Source: Synoicihabitans lomoniglobus
Lineage (GTDB): Bacteria > Verrucomicrobiota > Verrucomicrobiia > Opitutales > Opitutaceae
DNA: 64,000 nucleotides
Direction: 5' to 3'
Assembly: GCF_029023725.1 (NCBI RefSeq)
Contig: NZ_CP119075.1
Coordinates: 3,715,501 to 3,779,500 of the forward strand
Part shown: positions 37,934-46,956 of the stretch, one piece after another
How the letters are laid out: every line of letters begins with the position of its first letter
How positions within the stretch are numbered: the stretch's first letter is position 1
Notes under the pieces: generated by a model
Databases searched by the model: none
What the model saw: only the letters and a program-made list of their open reading frames with translations
Told to the model about the DNA's origin: nothing
Made by a program: the position numbers and the translations under genes

Positions 37934-38710
37934 ATGGCCGAACCCGAATCTGCATCCGTCCCGCATCACGTAGCCATCATCATGGATGGGAACGGCCGCT
38001 GGGCCAAACAACGCGGCCTCCCTCGCATCGAAGGCCATCGTCGTGGCGTCGAGACCGTTCGCCGCACGATCGAAACCGCGCGCGAACTGGGGATTGAATA
38101 TCTCACACTCTACGCCTTCTCGGTCGAAAACTGGCGTCGGCCGCAGGACGAAGTGGGGGCGTTGATGGGCCTCTTGGAGTATTTTCTCAAACGCGAGACC
38201 TCCACCCTGGTTAAAAACCAAGTTCGGTTGCGCACCATCGGGCGCACCGACTTACTGCCCGATTTCGTGCGCCAGGAGCTCGAACGCACGATCGCCGCCA
38301 CCGCCGATTTCACCGAGCACACCCTCGTGCTCGCGCTCAACTATGGCTCCCGCACGGAGGTGCTCGATGCCGCCAAGTCCTACGCCGCCGCGGTCGCAGC
38401 CGGCGAAATCGCGGCCGACGACGACAGCTGGGAGAGTTTCGCCCGCCACCTTTACACCAAGGATCTGCCCGACCCCGATCTGGTGATCCGCACGTCGGGC
38501 GAGACTCGAGTCAGCAATTTCCTCCTCATGCAGGCAGCCTACGCGGAATTCGTGTTTCTGCCGATTTTTTGGCCTGATTTTTCCGCCGATCATTTCAAGG
38601 CCGCAGTGGCGGAATTCGCCAAGCGGGAACGCCGGTTCGGCCGCACCGGCGATCAGTTGCGATCGCCTGCCGCCACGGCCGCCATCCCGCCGTTAGTTGC
38701 TGGACGCTGA
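37934..38710 (+). CDS. uppS: isoprenyl transferase (undecaprenyl diphosphate synthase)
   Basis: A 258-residue cis-prenyltransferase that makes the C55 lipid carrier for cell-wall synthesis. The catalytic and diphosphate-binding region is IIMDGNGRWAKQRGLPRIEG, the second signature is YAFSVENWRRP, and the C-terminal signature is DLVIRTSGETRVSNFLLMQA with EFVFLPIFWPDF. It is the first gene of the uppS-cdsA-dxr-rseP group, one of the most conserved lipid/envelope gene orders in bacteria. Confidence 0.95.
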   Translation: MAEPESASVPHHVAIIMDGNGRWAKQRGLPRIEGHRRGVETVRRTIETARELGIEYLTLYAFSVENWRRPQDEVGALMGLLEYFLKRETSTLVKNQVRLRTIGRTDLLPDFVRQELERTIAATADFTEHTLVLALNYGSRTEVLDAAKSYAAAVAAGEIAADDDSWESFARHLYTKDLPDPDLVIRTSGETRVSNFLLMQAAYAEFVFLPIFWPDFSADHFKAAVAEFAKRERRFGRTGDQLRSPAATAAIPPLVAGR

Positions 38711-38743
38711 TCGGCGGCCCCGCTACCCAACCTCTTTTCCACC

Positions 38744-39565
38744 GTGGGCTCCCGTATTTTCAGCACCCTTCTGCTTTGGGCAATCGTCGCCGGTTGCGTT
38801 ATTTTTCTGGGCCCGATCGGGGCCGTCTGGCTCATCGCGCTCATCGCCGTGCTGACCCAGTGGGAGTTTTTCAAACTCATCCAGCGCCTCGGGCTCAAGC
38901 CCTTCAATCGCATCGGCATGCTGTTCGGGGCCGCGTTGTGCCTCGGGCCGCTTTATCTGGAACCCCACGGCTTGAGCAGCGGCCCGTTGCTGGCGCTGGC
39001 CGCCATCGTGTTTGCCGTGCGCATCCTCGGTGAACGCGACGCCGAAAATCGCATGGAATCGCTCGCGTGGACGTTGTTCGGCATCGTTTACATTCCGTTC
39101 ATGTTGTCGTTTCTCGGCCGAATTGTGCTGATCAACGATCCCGTGGCGCACACCGGTTTGATTCTGGGCGTCTGGGTCATCGCGGTGTCTAAATTTTGCG
39201 ATGTCGGCGCACTGCTCGCCGGGCTCGCCTTCGGTCGGCACAAGATGGCCCCGGGCATCAGCCCCAAAAAGACGTGGGAAGGAGCCGTCGGCGGACTATT
39301 GACGTCCATGGGCGTCGGGGCCGGGTTGGCCTACGGCTTCGCCGATCAACTACCGGCCCTGTTCACCCCACTCCTGGCCGGCCTGCTCGCCCTGCCCGTG
39401 GCGGCGTTGGCCATCGTGTCCGATCTGGTGGAATCCGTGATCAAGCGCCGCACCAACGCGAAGGACGCCGGTGCCACCATTCCGGGGATTGGCGGGGTGT
39501 TTGATCTGTCGGACAGCTTGATTCTCACGGCTCCGATCGGGTATCTGGTCTTCCGGTTGTTGTGA
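38744..39565 (+). CDS. cdsA: phosphatidate cytidylyltransferase
   Basis: A 273-residue integral membrane enzyme that makes CDP-diacylglycerol from phosphatidate and CTP, the branch point of phospholipid synthesis. It has about seven hydrophobic segments. The C-terminal signature reads SVIKRRTNAKDAGATIPGIG followed by GVFDLSDSL. The general S-x-x-K-R...K-D-x-G...P-G-x-G-G...D...D-S pattern is kept, but the usual His (PGHGG) is Ile and the usual Arg (DRxDS) is Leu. The start is GTG 38744, the only plausible codon near the first helix. The stop overlaps the dxr start as GTGA. Confidence 0.9.
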   Translation: MGSRIFSTLLLWAIVAGCVIFLGPIGAVWLIALIAVLTQWEFFKLIQRLGLKPFNRIGMLFGAALCLGPLYLEPHGLSSGPLLALAAIVFAVRILGERDAENRMESLAWTLFGIVYIPFMLSFLGRIVLINDPVAHTGLILGVWVIAVSKFCDVGALLAGLAFGRHKMAPGISPKKTWEGAVGGLLTSMGVGAGLAYGFADQLPALFTPLLAGLLALPVAALAIVSDLVESVIKRRTNAKDAGATIPGIGGVFDLSDSLILTAPIGYLVFRLL

Positions 39566-40755
39566 GCAGCATGCGTCCAACCTCCCCCAAGCGCGTCGCA
39601 TTGCTGGGCGCGACGGGATCCATTGGCGAAAGCGCTTTGCGGGTCATCGCCGCGCATCCGGCGCACCTGGAGCTCGTGGCCGTGGCGGCTCAAACCAATC
39701 ACGCCGAGTTGGCCGCGATTTCCCACCGGTTCCCCTCCGTGCGGCATGCGACCTTGTTTGATGCCGACGCTTACGCTGCGGCCAAAGCAGGCCAAGCCTT
39801 TCGGTCCGGCGTCGACCTGCACGCGGGCCTCGCCGGACTCAACACTCTGGCCACGTTGCCCGAAGCCGACATCGTGCTGGTCGCGGTCGTGGGAGTGACC
39901 GGCCTCGAACCCGCGCTCGCGGCGATCAATGCCGGCAAGGATCTCGCCCTCGCCTCCAAGGAAATCCTCGTGATGGCCGGCAAATTTGTCATGGCCGCCG
40001 CCCGCGAACGGGGCATCACCCTCCGCCCGGTCGACAGTGAACATAATGCGGTGGCGCAATGTCTCGCCGACAACCCCACCAAAGACGTGGCGCGGATCAT
40101 CCTGACCGCTTCAGGCGGCGCGTTTCGCGATCGTTCCCTGGCCGAGCTTGGCGCAGTCACCCCGGCCGACGCCCTGCAGCATCCGAATTGGTCCATGGGG
40201 CCAAAAATCACCGTCGATTCGGCGACGCTTGCCAACAAGGGCCTGGAACTCATTGAGGCTCAATGGCTTTTCGATCTACGTCCGGAGCAGTGCCAGGCCG
40301 TCCTGCACTCCCAGAGCCTCGCGCACTGCCTCGTCGAGTTCACGGACGGTGCCATGCTCACCCACCTGTGCCCGCCTTCGATGACGTTCCCCATCCAGCA
40401 TGCGCTGTTGCACCCGTTGCGCCTGCCGAGCGTAGAGCCATCGCTGGATGTGCACGCTCCGTTCTCCTTGGATTTCCGCCCGATCGACCAAGACCGGTTT
40501 CCCATGCTGCGGCTGGCGCTTGAGGCGATGAAGAGGGGCGGCATCGCCCCCGCCGCCTTCAATGCCGCCAATGAAATCGCCGTCGCCGCCTTCCTGAGTG
40601 AACAAATCCCCTTTCTTGCGATCCCACGAATCGTCGAACAGGCTCTCAGCCGTATCGATCATCACGATCCCTCCCATCTCGACGCCGTAATCGCAGCCGA
40701 CGCCGAGGCCCGACGACTCGCCACCTCGCTACTCACTTCCCACGCCGTCACCTGA
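39562..40755 (+). CDS. dxr: 1-deoxy-D-xylulose-5-phosphate reductoisomerase
   Basis: A 397-residue enzyme of the MEP isoprenoid pathway (DXP to MEP with NADPH). The NADPH site is LLGATGSIGESALRVI, the metal and substrate region is PVDSEHNAVAQCL, and the flexible-loop and C-terminal region is SQSLAHCLVEFTDGAMLTHL followed by CPPSMTFPIQ. GTG 39562 overlaps the cdsA stop by four bases; ATG 39571 three codons on is the alternative. It makes precursors used by uppS in the same operon. Confidence 0.95.
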   Translation: MSSMRPTSPKRVALLGATGSIGESALRVIAAHPAHLELVAVAAQTNHAELAAISHRFPSVRHATLFDADAYAAAKAGQAFRSGVDLHAGLAGLNTLATLPEADIVLVAVVGVTGLEPALAAINAGKDLALASKEILVMAGKFVMAAARERGITLRPVDSEHNAVAQCLADNPTKDVARIILTASGGAFRDRSLAELGAVTPADALQHPNWSMGPKITVDSATLANKGLELIEAQWLFDLRPEQCQAVLHSQSLAHCLVEFTDGAMLTHLCPPSMTFPIQHALLHPLRLPSVEPSLDVHAPFSLDFRPIDQDRFPMLRLALEAMKRGGIAPAAFNAANEIAVAAFLSEQIPFLAIPRIVEQALSRIDHHDPSHLDAVIAADAEARRLATSLLTSHAVT

Positions 40756-40762
40756 CTGACCC

Positions 40763-42178
40763 ATGCCCGCCGACCTGCTCAACGCCCTGTTTTCCAACCT
40801 CTGGGCCGTCTTTCTCATTGTTCTCTTTTTCGGGGGATCGATCTTCGTGCACGAACTCGGTCATTTTCTCGCCGCGCGACGACGCGGCGTGCACGTTTCC
40901 CGTTTTTCCATCGGCTTCGGCCCGAAGATGTTCGGCTGGCGGGGCAAAGACGGGGTGGAATACCGCGTCTCTTGGCTCCCCCTCGGCGGCTACGTGGCCC
41001 TCCCCCAACTCGCCGACATGGCTGCGGTCGAAGGCAACGACGACCGCGCCGAGGATCTGCCGCCCGTCAGCTACTCGACGCGCATGCTCGTCTTCGTCAT
41101 GGGGGCGACATTCAACCTGATTTTTGCTTTCCTGCTCGCGACCATCATCTGGCTGGTCGGCCAACCCACGACGAGTGATCAAGCCACCACCCAAATCGGC
41201 TACGTCGTCGACGAGATTGAAACGTCCACCGGCGAGACCGTGCCCAGCCCCGCGCGCCAAGCCGGATTGGAAGTGGGCGACACCATTCGCGCCATCGACG
41301 GCAGCAAAGTCGATGACTGGCAGGAACTCCTGCAGACCCTGGTCACCAGCGCGGGGCGCACCGACGCCGGTCGGCGCTACAACGTCTTCACCGTCGAACG
41401 CGACGGCCAGTCGCGCGAAGTCACCGTCTTTCCGCAGATCGCCGGTGATGAGGAGATCCGCAAAGTGGGCATCATTGCCGCCTACGAATTAATCGTCGCC
41501 GGGGTGGCGGAAGGTTCCGCCGGCGCCGCGCTCGGACTGCAAGTGGGCGATCGCTTCATCGCGATGGACGACACGCGTATTCTCAACATCCAGACTTACG
41601 CGGACCACCTGGCCGCCCACCACGACCGTCCGATCGCGGTCCATTTGGAGCGTGACGGCCAACCGCTCACGCTGACCATGGCAGCTCGTCCAGAGGTCGA
41701 ACAACCGGCTGATCTGGGTCTGCAACTCACGACCGACTCGAAGCTGGTTTACCCCACACCCTTCGCTCAGTTCAGCGACCACGTGCGCATGACCTTCCGC
41801 ACGCTCGGCAGCCTCATCAACCCGCAGTCCGACATCGGTATTTCCAAACTCAGCGGTCCGGTCGGCATCATCCGGGTGTTTCACATGGCCGCGCAGGCGG
41901 ATATCCGGCTCGTGCTCTGGTTCACGATTCTGGTGAACATCAATCTCGCGATCTTCAACCTGTTGCCCATCCCCGTGCTCGACGGGGGCCACATGCTCTT
42001 CGCCACCATTGGCAAACTGCGCGGCCGCGCCCTGCCGACCAATTTCATCATGACGACCCAAAGCGTGTTCATGATGATGCTGCTTTCGATGATCCTCTAC
42101 GTGAGTTTCTTTGACGTGCGCCGGATCGTGCGCGATGTGACCCCCACCACGACCGAGGATCCGGCTGACACCAAATAG
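40763..42178 (+). CDS. rseP: RseP-type site-2 zinc metalloprotease
   Basis: A 471-residue intramembrane protease. The first helix carries the zinc motif HELGH (about 31-35), and the last helices carry NLLPIPVLDGGH with the third metal ligand Asp. Two PDZ-like regions lie between them (about 150-230 and 235-310). In other bacteria RseP cleaves anti-sigma factors and signal peptides in the membrane. It is somewhat longer than the E. coli enzyme. It is seven bases after dxr and clearly in the same operon. Confidence 0.93.
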   Translation: MPADLLNALFSNLWAVFLIVLFFGGSIFVHELGHFLAARRRGVHVSRFSIGFGPKMFGWRGKDGVEYRVSWLPLGGYVALPQLADMAAVEGNDDRAEDLPPVSYSTRMLVFVMGATFNLIFAFLLATIIWLVGQPTTSDQATTQIGYVVDEIETSTGETVPSPARQAGLEVGDTIRAIDGSKVDDWQELLQTLVTSAGRTDAGRRYNVFTVERDGQSREVTVFPQIAGDEEIRKVGIIAAYELIVAGVAEGSAGAALGLQVGDRFIAMDDTRILNIQTYADHLAAHHDRPIAVHLERDGQPLTLTMAARPEVEQPADLGLQLTTDSKLVYPTPFAQFSDHVRMTFRTLGSLINPQSDIGISKLSGPVGIIRVFHMAAQADIRLVLWFTILVNINLAIFNLLPIPVLDGGHMLFATIGKLRGRALPTNFIMTTQSVFMMMLLSMILYVSFFDVRRIVRDVTPTTTEDPADTK

Positions 42179-42256
42179 AGTCAGCGCGGGGCGGAACAGA
42201 ACCGCCCACCAGTCCGGCGCGCTTTACTTCATTCCGCTTAGTTCCAACGTGTTCCC

Positions 42257-44305
42257 ATGAGCTACTGTGCTTCACGTTTTCGTTCGGTCCGACGGCGATC
42301 ATCCGAGGTGATGGTCGGCGACGTCGGGGTCGGCGGGCTTTATCCTCTGCGCGTGCAGTCGATGACGACCACCAACACTCAGGACGTGGCGGCCACCGTG
42401 AAACAGGCCATCGCGCTGGCCGAGGTGGGTTGTGAAATCGTGCGAGTGACCGCTCCCAACAAAGCCGCGGCCCGCGCCCTCAAGGATATTCGGTCCGAAT
42501 TCAGCGCCGCCGGTTTCGCCTCGGTCCCGCTGGTGGCGGACATTCATTTTCTCCCCTCCGCCGCCATGGAAGCGGTCGAACACGTTGAGAAAGTCCGGGT
42601 AAACCCCGGCAATTACGCCGACAAGAAGAAGTTCGCCGTGCAGGAGTATTCAGATTCCGCCTACGAGGAGGAATTGGCCCGGTTGCACGAGGCGTTCTCC
42701 CCGCTGGTGAAACGCTCCCGCGAGCTCGGTCGCGCCATGCGCATCGGCACCAACCACGGTTCGCTCTCCGATCGCATCATGAACCGCTACGGCGATACGC
42801 CGCTCGGCATGGTGGAAAGCGCGTTGGAGTTTCTGCGCATCGCCGAAAGCCACGACTACCACGCCATCGTGCTGTCGATGAAAGCCTCGAACCCCAAGGT
42901 GATGATCGAAGCCTACCGTTTGCTGGTAAAACGGATGGCGGAGGAATCCATGCACTACCCGCTCCACCTCGGTGTGACCGAGGCCGGGGACGGCGAGGAT
43001 GGTCGCATCAAGAGCGCCATCGGGATCGGCAGTCTGCTCCTCGACGGACTGGGCGACACCATCCGGGTTTCACTCACGGAAGATCCCGTCTACGAAATCC
43101 CCGTCGCCCAGGCATTGGCTGCCAAAGCCATGGCCACTTGGTCGGGCGATACGGTTCCGGCCGACCAATTTCCCATTGAGCCCGCGGACCCGCTGGACCC
43201 GTTTCACTTCAATCGTCGCGACGTGCGGTCGCTCGACCTCGGCGATGGTGCTTTGGTCGGCCCCGAACAGCCCCCACGCGTGATCGTAAGTGCGCCCGAC
43301 GTGGCGGCCCTGCCGGACTTCGCCACCGCGCTGAAGAACCCGACGCTCAAGGACAATCCCCCGGAAGGGATCCGGGTGCCGATCGAAACCCCGGCCGATC
43401 TCAAGACCCTGCGCGATCTGAGTCTTGATCTGCCCGCCACGTTTCTGGTGTTGGACCTCAACCCTGATCTCACCGTCGATGATCTCGCGCCGACCCTGGA
43501 GGCGGCCTCGGGCTCTTTGATCCTGCTGCGGGAGTTTGCTTCCGGCAGCAGCGCGTTGCTCGCCAGCTGGCTCGATCAGCTGCGCGCCAGTCCCCGCCAC
43601 ACCCTGGCCGTGGCAGCATCTCCCGCCGCGCTGGCGTCTCTGGCTTCGGTTCTCACCACCGCCGGCGAAGCCCGCGTCATCGTCACCCTCGCCGACCATC
43701 GGCCGAGTCCTCAGTCGCCCGAACACGCCGTCGGCACCTACCGTCGACTCGCCGCGACGCTGCACACCCACGGATCGCGCACGCCACTGTGGATTCGCAA
43801 CACCCCCGGCACCGCCTTGGCCGGTGACAAGAGTTTCCTCTCCCGGCTGCTGGACGCCTCGATGCTCACCGGCTCGCTCCTCTGCGACGGGTTGGGCGAC
43901 ATGGTCAGCCTGGAAACCGAAGGCGACGCCGTTCGCGCCGTGAAACTCGCTTACAACGTGCTGCAAGGCGCGGGCGCCCGCATCACCAAGACCGAGTTCG
44001 TCGCCTGCCCCTCCTGCGGTCGCACGTTGTTTGATCTGCAATCCACCACCCAACGCATCCGTGAACAGACCGGTCACCTGAAAGGGGTGAAAATTGCCAT
44101 CATGGGTTGTATCGTCAACGGGCCGGGAGAGATGGCCGACGCCGACTTTGGCTACGTCGGCGGGGCGCCCGGAAAGATCAATCTCTACGTCGGCAAGACC
44201 TGCGTCCAATACAACATCCCGCAAAAAAATGCGGATGCTCGATTAATCGAACTCATCCGCGAACACGGAAAGTGGGTCGATCCGGACCACGTCGCAGCGG
44301 TTTGA
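42257..44305 (+). CDS. ispG: 4-hydroxy-3-methylbut-2-enyl diphosphate synthase, long form
   Basis: A 682-residue enzyme of the MEP pathway that converts ME-cPP to HMBPP with a [4Fe-4S] cluster. The N-terminal TIM barrel (about 15-280) has IVRVTAPNKAAARAL and LVADIHFLPSAA. The C-terminal domain has the cluster ligands Cys 584 and 587 (CPSC), Cys about 618 and Glu about 625 (MGCIVNGPGE). Between them is an insertion of about 280 residues, as in plant and chlamydial enzymes and not in the ~370-residue E. coli type. Start ATG 42257. The 78-base gap from rseP suggests partly separate transcription. Confidence 0.95.
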   Translation: MSYCASRFRSVRRRSSEVMVGDVGVGGLYPLRVQSMTTTNTQDVAATVKQAIALAEVGCEIVRVTAPNKAAARALKDIRSEFSAAGFASVPLVADIHFLPSAAMEAVEHVEKVRVNPGNYADKKKFAVQEYSDSAYEEELARLHEAFSPLVKRSRELGRAMRIGTNHGSLSDRIMNRYGDTPLGMVESALEFLRIAESHDYHAIVLSMKASNPKVMIEAYRLLVKRMAEESMHYPLHLGVTEAGDGEDGRIKSAIGIGSLLLDGLGDTIRVSLTEDPVYEIPVAQALAAKAMATWSGDTVPADQFPIEPADPLDPFHFNRRDVRSLDLGDGALVGPEQPPRVIVSAPDVAALPDFATALKNPTLKDNPPEGIRVPIETPADLKTLRDLSLDLPATFLVLDLNPDLTVDDLAPTLEAASGSLILLREFASGSSALLASWLDQLRASPRHTLAVAASPAALASLASVLTTAGEARVIVTLADHRPSPQSPEHAVGTYRRLAATLHTHGSRTPLWIRNTPGTALAGDKSFLSRLLDASMLTGSLLCDGLGDMVSLETEGDAVRAVKLAYNVLQGAGARITKTEFVACPSCGRTLFDLQSTTQRIREQTGHLKGVKIAIMGCIVNGPGEMADADFGYVGGAPGKINLYVGKTCVQYNIPQKNADARLIELIREHGKWVDPDHVAAV

Positions 44306-44817
44306 AACCCACTCGTGACGCTCTCGTAACAAAACAAACACTACGAGTCCGGTCCCGATTTCATGACTCTTAGGAGGGGGGAACCGCGATTTGTAGTGCT
44401 CCAGACCTTACGCCAAAAACCACCCCCGGCGGCACCGGTTTTCCCGCCTTTAAAGCAACAGTAAAATGTTAAAAAGTTATCCGCTCGCCGTTGTGAATAA
44501 CTTGTTGGAAAGTTCGCCTTGAAACCCTAAATCGCCTGCCCGTTTACTCCTCCCCCTCCACTTCACCCCGACCACGTGATTTGGAACGCTCTTTTCCACT
44601 CCTAATCGTCAGATCTCCAGCCGATCTCGTAACCTTTGACCCTACCCCCTGAATACCAGAAGCTTACAGCAAACATCACCTTAATGGTGCGCACGCTTCG
44701 CCTATTCCCCTCCCTTTTTGTTACGATCCCGCCCTTAGCTGGATTTTTCGATTCAGGCGTGCCTTCCCTGCGTTCCCAACCACATTGTGAATAAAACCGT
44801 ATCGTCGCCTGAATTTA
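44306..44817. other. AT-rich region before dnaA, candidate oriC or dnaA control region
   Basis: A 512-base gap without a gene. It holds two perfect DnaA boxes on the minus strand (TTATTCACA; plus-strand TGTGAATAA at 44492-44500 and 44786-44794), the second only 23 bases before the dnaA start. An AT-rich stretch with AGTAAAATGTTAAAAAGTTA lies just before the first box. Two perfect boxes are few for an origin; they may serve dnaA autoregulation only. A weak CCGG hairpin with T residues (about 44428-44443) may end ispG transcription. Confidence 0.5.
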
Positions 44818-46215
44818 ATGCCCGCCGTAACATCGTCTTCATCTCTCTGGGAAACCGCCAAACAGGACTTTAAAACCCTGTTTCCGGAGGACGTTTTCCA
44901 GCTTTGGTTCGAGCCGCTCGTGTGTCTCGATACCGCCGAGGACAGTCTGACCTTGGGTGTGCCCAACGACTTCGCTGCAATTTGGATCCACGACAACTAC
45001 CTGGACCTGATCATCCAGCGTCTGCGCCTCACGGCGGGTCGTGATATCAAAGTCGCCTTGAAGAAGGCGGATACCCCCAGCACCCCGCCCGCTCCGGCCC
45101 GTTCGAACCGCTTGCGCGCCGCCGAACCGGAAGTCGCGCCGAAGCGTCCCTCCGGTCGCCGGACCGGCCTGTCCCATACCGCCGGAGCCCATGCGGGGAA
45201 CCTCAACCCACGCAATACGTTCGAAAATTTCGTAGTCGGCAGCAACAACCAGATGGCGCAAGCCGCCTCGCTCGCCGTGGCGCAGTCGCCCGCGCAGGCT
45301 TACAATCCACTCTTCCTCTACGGCGATACCGGACTGGGTAAAACCCACCTCATGCATGCGATCGGGCATGCCATCCTCCGCCAGAAACCGGATGCCCGGG
45401 TGGCGTATCTCTCCACCGAGAAATTCACCAACGAGTTCATCCAAGGCCTGCAGGAAAACGCCCTCGTCAAATTCCGCCAACGCTACCGCAACGTCGACGT
45501 GCTGCTGCTCGACGATGTGCAGTTCCTCGGCGGCAAGGAGCGCATTCAGGAAGAGTTCTTCCACACCTTTAACGATCTCTTCGAATCCGGTAAACAGATC
45601 GTGCTCTCGAGCGATCGCCGCGCCTCGGAAATCGCCAAACTCGAAGCCCGTCTCGTCTCGCGTTTCGAATGGGGACTGCCAGCCGACATCCACGCCCCCG
45701 ATTTTGAAACGCGCGTGGCCATCCTGCGCACCAAGGCCAAGAGCCTCAAACTCGAGGTGCCGCCCGAGGTCATCACCTTCGTCGCCCAAAACATCGCGAA
45801 GAACATCCGCCGTCTCGAAGGCGCTCTCATCAAAGTCGCCAGCTACGCCTCGCTCACCGGCAAACACCTCGACGTGCCCACCACCGAGATGCTGCTCCAG
45901 GACGTGCTCATGGAGCAGGCGCAGAACATGCTCACGATCGAAACGATCCAAAAGCGTGTCGCCGACCACTTTCAGATCCGCTTGTCCGACATGACCAGCA
46001 AGCGTCGCCCCAACAACATCGCCATTCCCCGCCAGATCGCGATGTATCTGTCCCGCACCCTGACCAAGCACTCGCTGCAGGAAATCGGTGACATGTATGG
46101 AGGCCGCGATCACGGCACCGTCATCCACGCCTGCAAAGCGGTGGACAACATGATGGAGCAGGACCAGACCATGCGCAGCAGCATCGAGTTTCTGCGCAAC
46201 CAGCTGAGCCGCTAA
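44818..46215 (+). CDS. dnaA: chromosomal replication initiator protein DnaA
   Basis: A 465-residue AAA+ initiator. Domain I is at about 8-80 (LWETAKQDFKTLFPEDVFQLW), followed by a short Pro/Arg-rich linker. Domain III has Walker A GDTGLGKTH, Walker B LLLDDVQFL and sensor 1 LSSDR. Domain IV has the box-binding signature GGRDHGTVIHACK. ATG 44818 is preceded by a DnaA box. dnaN does not follow, unlike in many bacteria; the next gene is a conserved hypothetical. Confidence 0.97.
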   Translation: MPAVTSSSSLWETAKQDFKTLFPEDVFQLWFEPLVCLDTAEDSLTLGVPNDFAAIWIHDNYLDLIIQRLRLTAGRDIKVALKKADTPSTPPAPARSNRLRAAEPEVAPKRPSGRRTGLSHTAGAHAGNLNPRNTFENFVVGSNNQMAQAASLAVAQSPAQAYNPLFLYGDTGLGKTHLMHAIGHAILRQKPDARVAYLSTEKFTNEFIQGLQENALVKFRQRYRNVDVLLLDDVQFLGGKERIQEEFFHTFNDLFESGKQIVLSSDRRASEIAKLEARLVSRFEWGLPADIHAPDFETRVAILRTKAKSLKLEVPPEVITFVAQNIAKNIRRLEGALIKVASYASLTGKHLDVPTTEMLLQDVLMEQAQNMLTIETIQKRVADHFQIRLSDMTSKRRPNNIAIPRQIAMYLSRTLTKHSLQEIGDMYGGRDHGTVIHACKAVDNMMEQDQTMRSSIEFLRNQLSR

Positions 46216-46323
46216 GATCGCGCGTTCGCCGGTCGGAGACCGCAGCCCGGCAGCCTCTGCTTTCGTAGGTGTTGCGAGACTGCTGAACTTGCGCATCGGT
46301 TACCCGAAATCCATTATTCCGCC

Positions 46324-46845
46324 ATGTCCCTTTCCTCTGAACAAACCCTGACCGTCTCCCAATGGGTCAAAGACGGCGCCACCCTCTCCGAAGTGCAAAA
46401 GCGCATTCTCGAAGAGTTCAAACTCTCCATGACCTACATGGACGTGCGATTTCTGGTCGATGACCTCGACCTCACCCTCGTCGACCATGCCCCCAAGGCC
46501 GATGCCAGCGATGTCAGCAAGACGCCGCCACCGCCGCCCAAACCCAAGGCACCTGCCCCGGCCGCTCCGGGCGCGACCGACCAAGACCTTCCGGCTGAAG
46601 ACGCCGAGGCGTTCCCCGTCGGCACCGTTACACTCGACGTTGACAACGTGACCTTGATTCCGGGCGCCATCGCGAGTGGCTCCGTGACGTTCAGCGACGG
46701 CGTCACCGGCAAATGGATTGTGGACCACCAGGGACGTCCCGGCTTCACCGAAGTCAGTCAGGACGGCTACCAACCTTCGCCCGAAGATGCGCAGATGTTC
46801 ATGCAGGAACTCAGCGCGGCGCTTCGCGCCAAAGGCATGGGATAA
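46324..46845 (+). CDS. conserved hypothetical protein
   Basis: A 173-residue soluble protein that I do not recognise as a named family. The first ~55 residues look like a helical, possibly DNA-binding, region (VSQWVKDGATLSEVQKRILE). A Pro/Ala-rich linker follows (about 65-90: KTPPPPPKPKAPAPAAPG). The second half is beta-rich (GTVTLDVDNVTLIPGAIASG), with DGVTGKWIVDHQGRPGF. Codon use and composition match its neighbours, and the frame is clean, so it is probably a real gene. It lies 108 bases after dnaA. Confidence 0.75.
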   Translation: MSLSSEQTLTVSQWVKDGATLSEVQKRILEEFKLSMTYMDVRFLVDDLDLTLVDHAPKADASDVSKTPPPPPKPKAPAPAAPGATDQDLPAEDAEAFPVGTVTLDVDNVTLIPGAIASGSVTFSDGVTGKWIVDHQGRPGFTEVSQDGYQPSPEDAQMFMQELSAALRAKGMG

Positions 46846-46956
46846 AGTGGCCCGGCCGAGCCGAGCGAAACACCGGGTCTTCAGATCCGAAACGAGGGGA
46901 AACGGAACTCAGGGAGCCAGGTTGGGTCCTCATAGGCTACCCCAACCTACCCCGCC

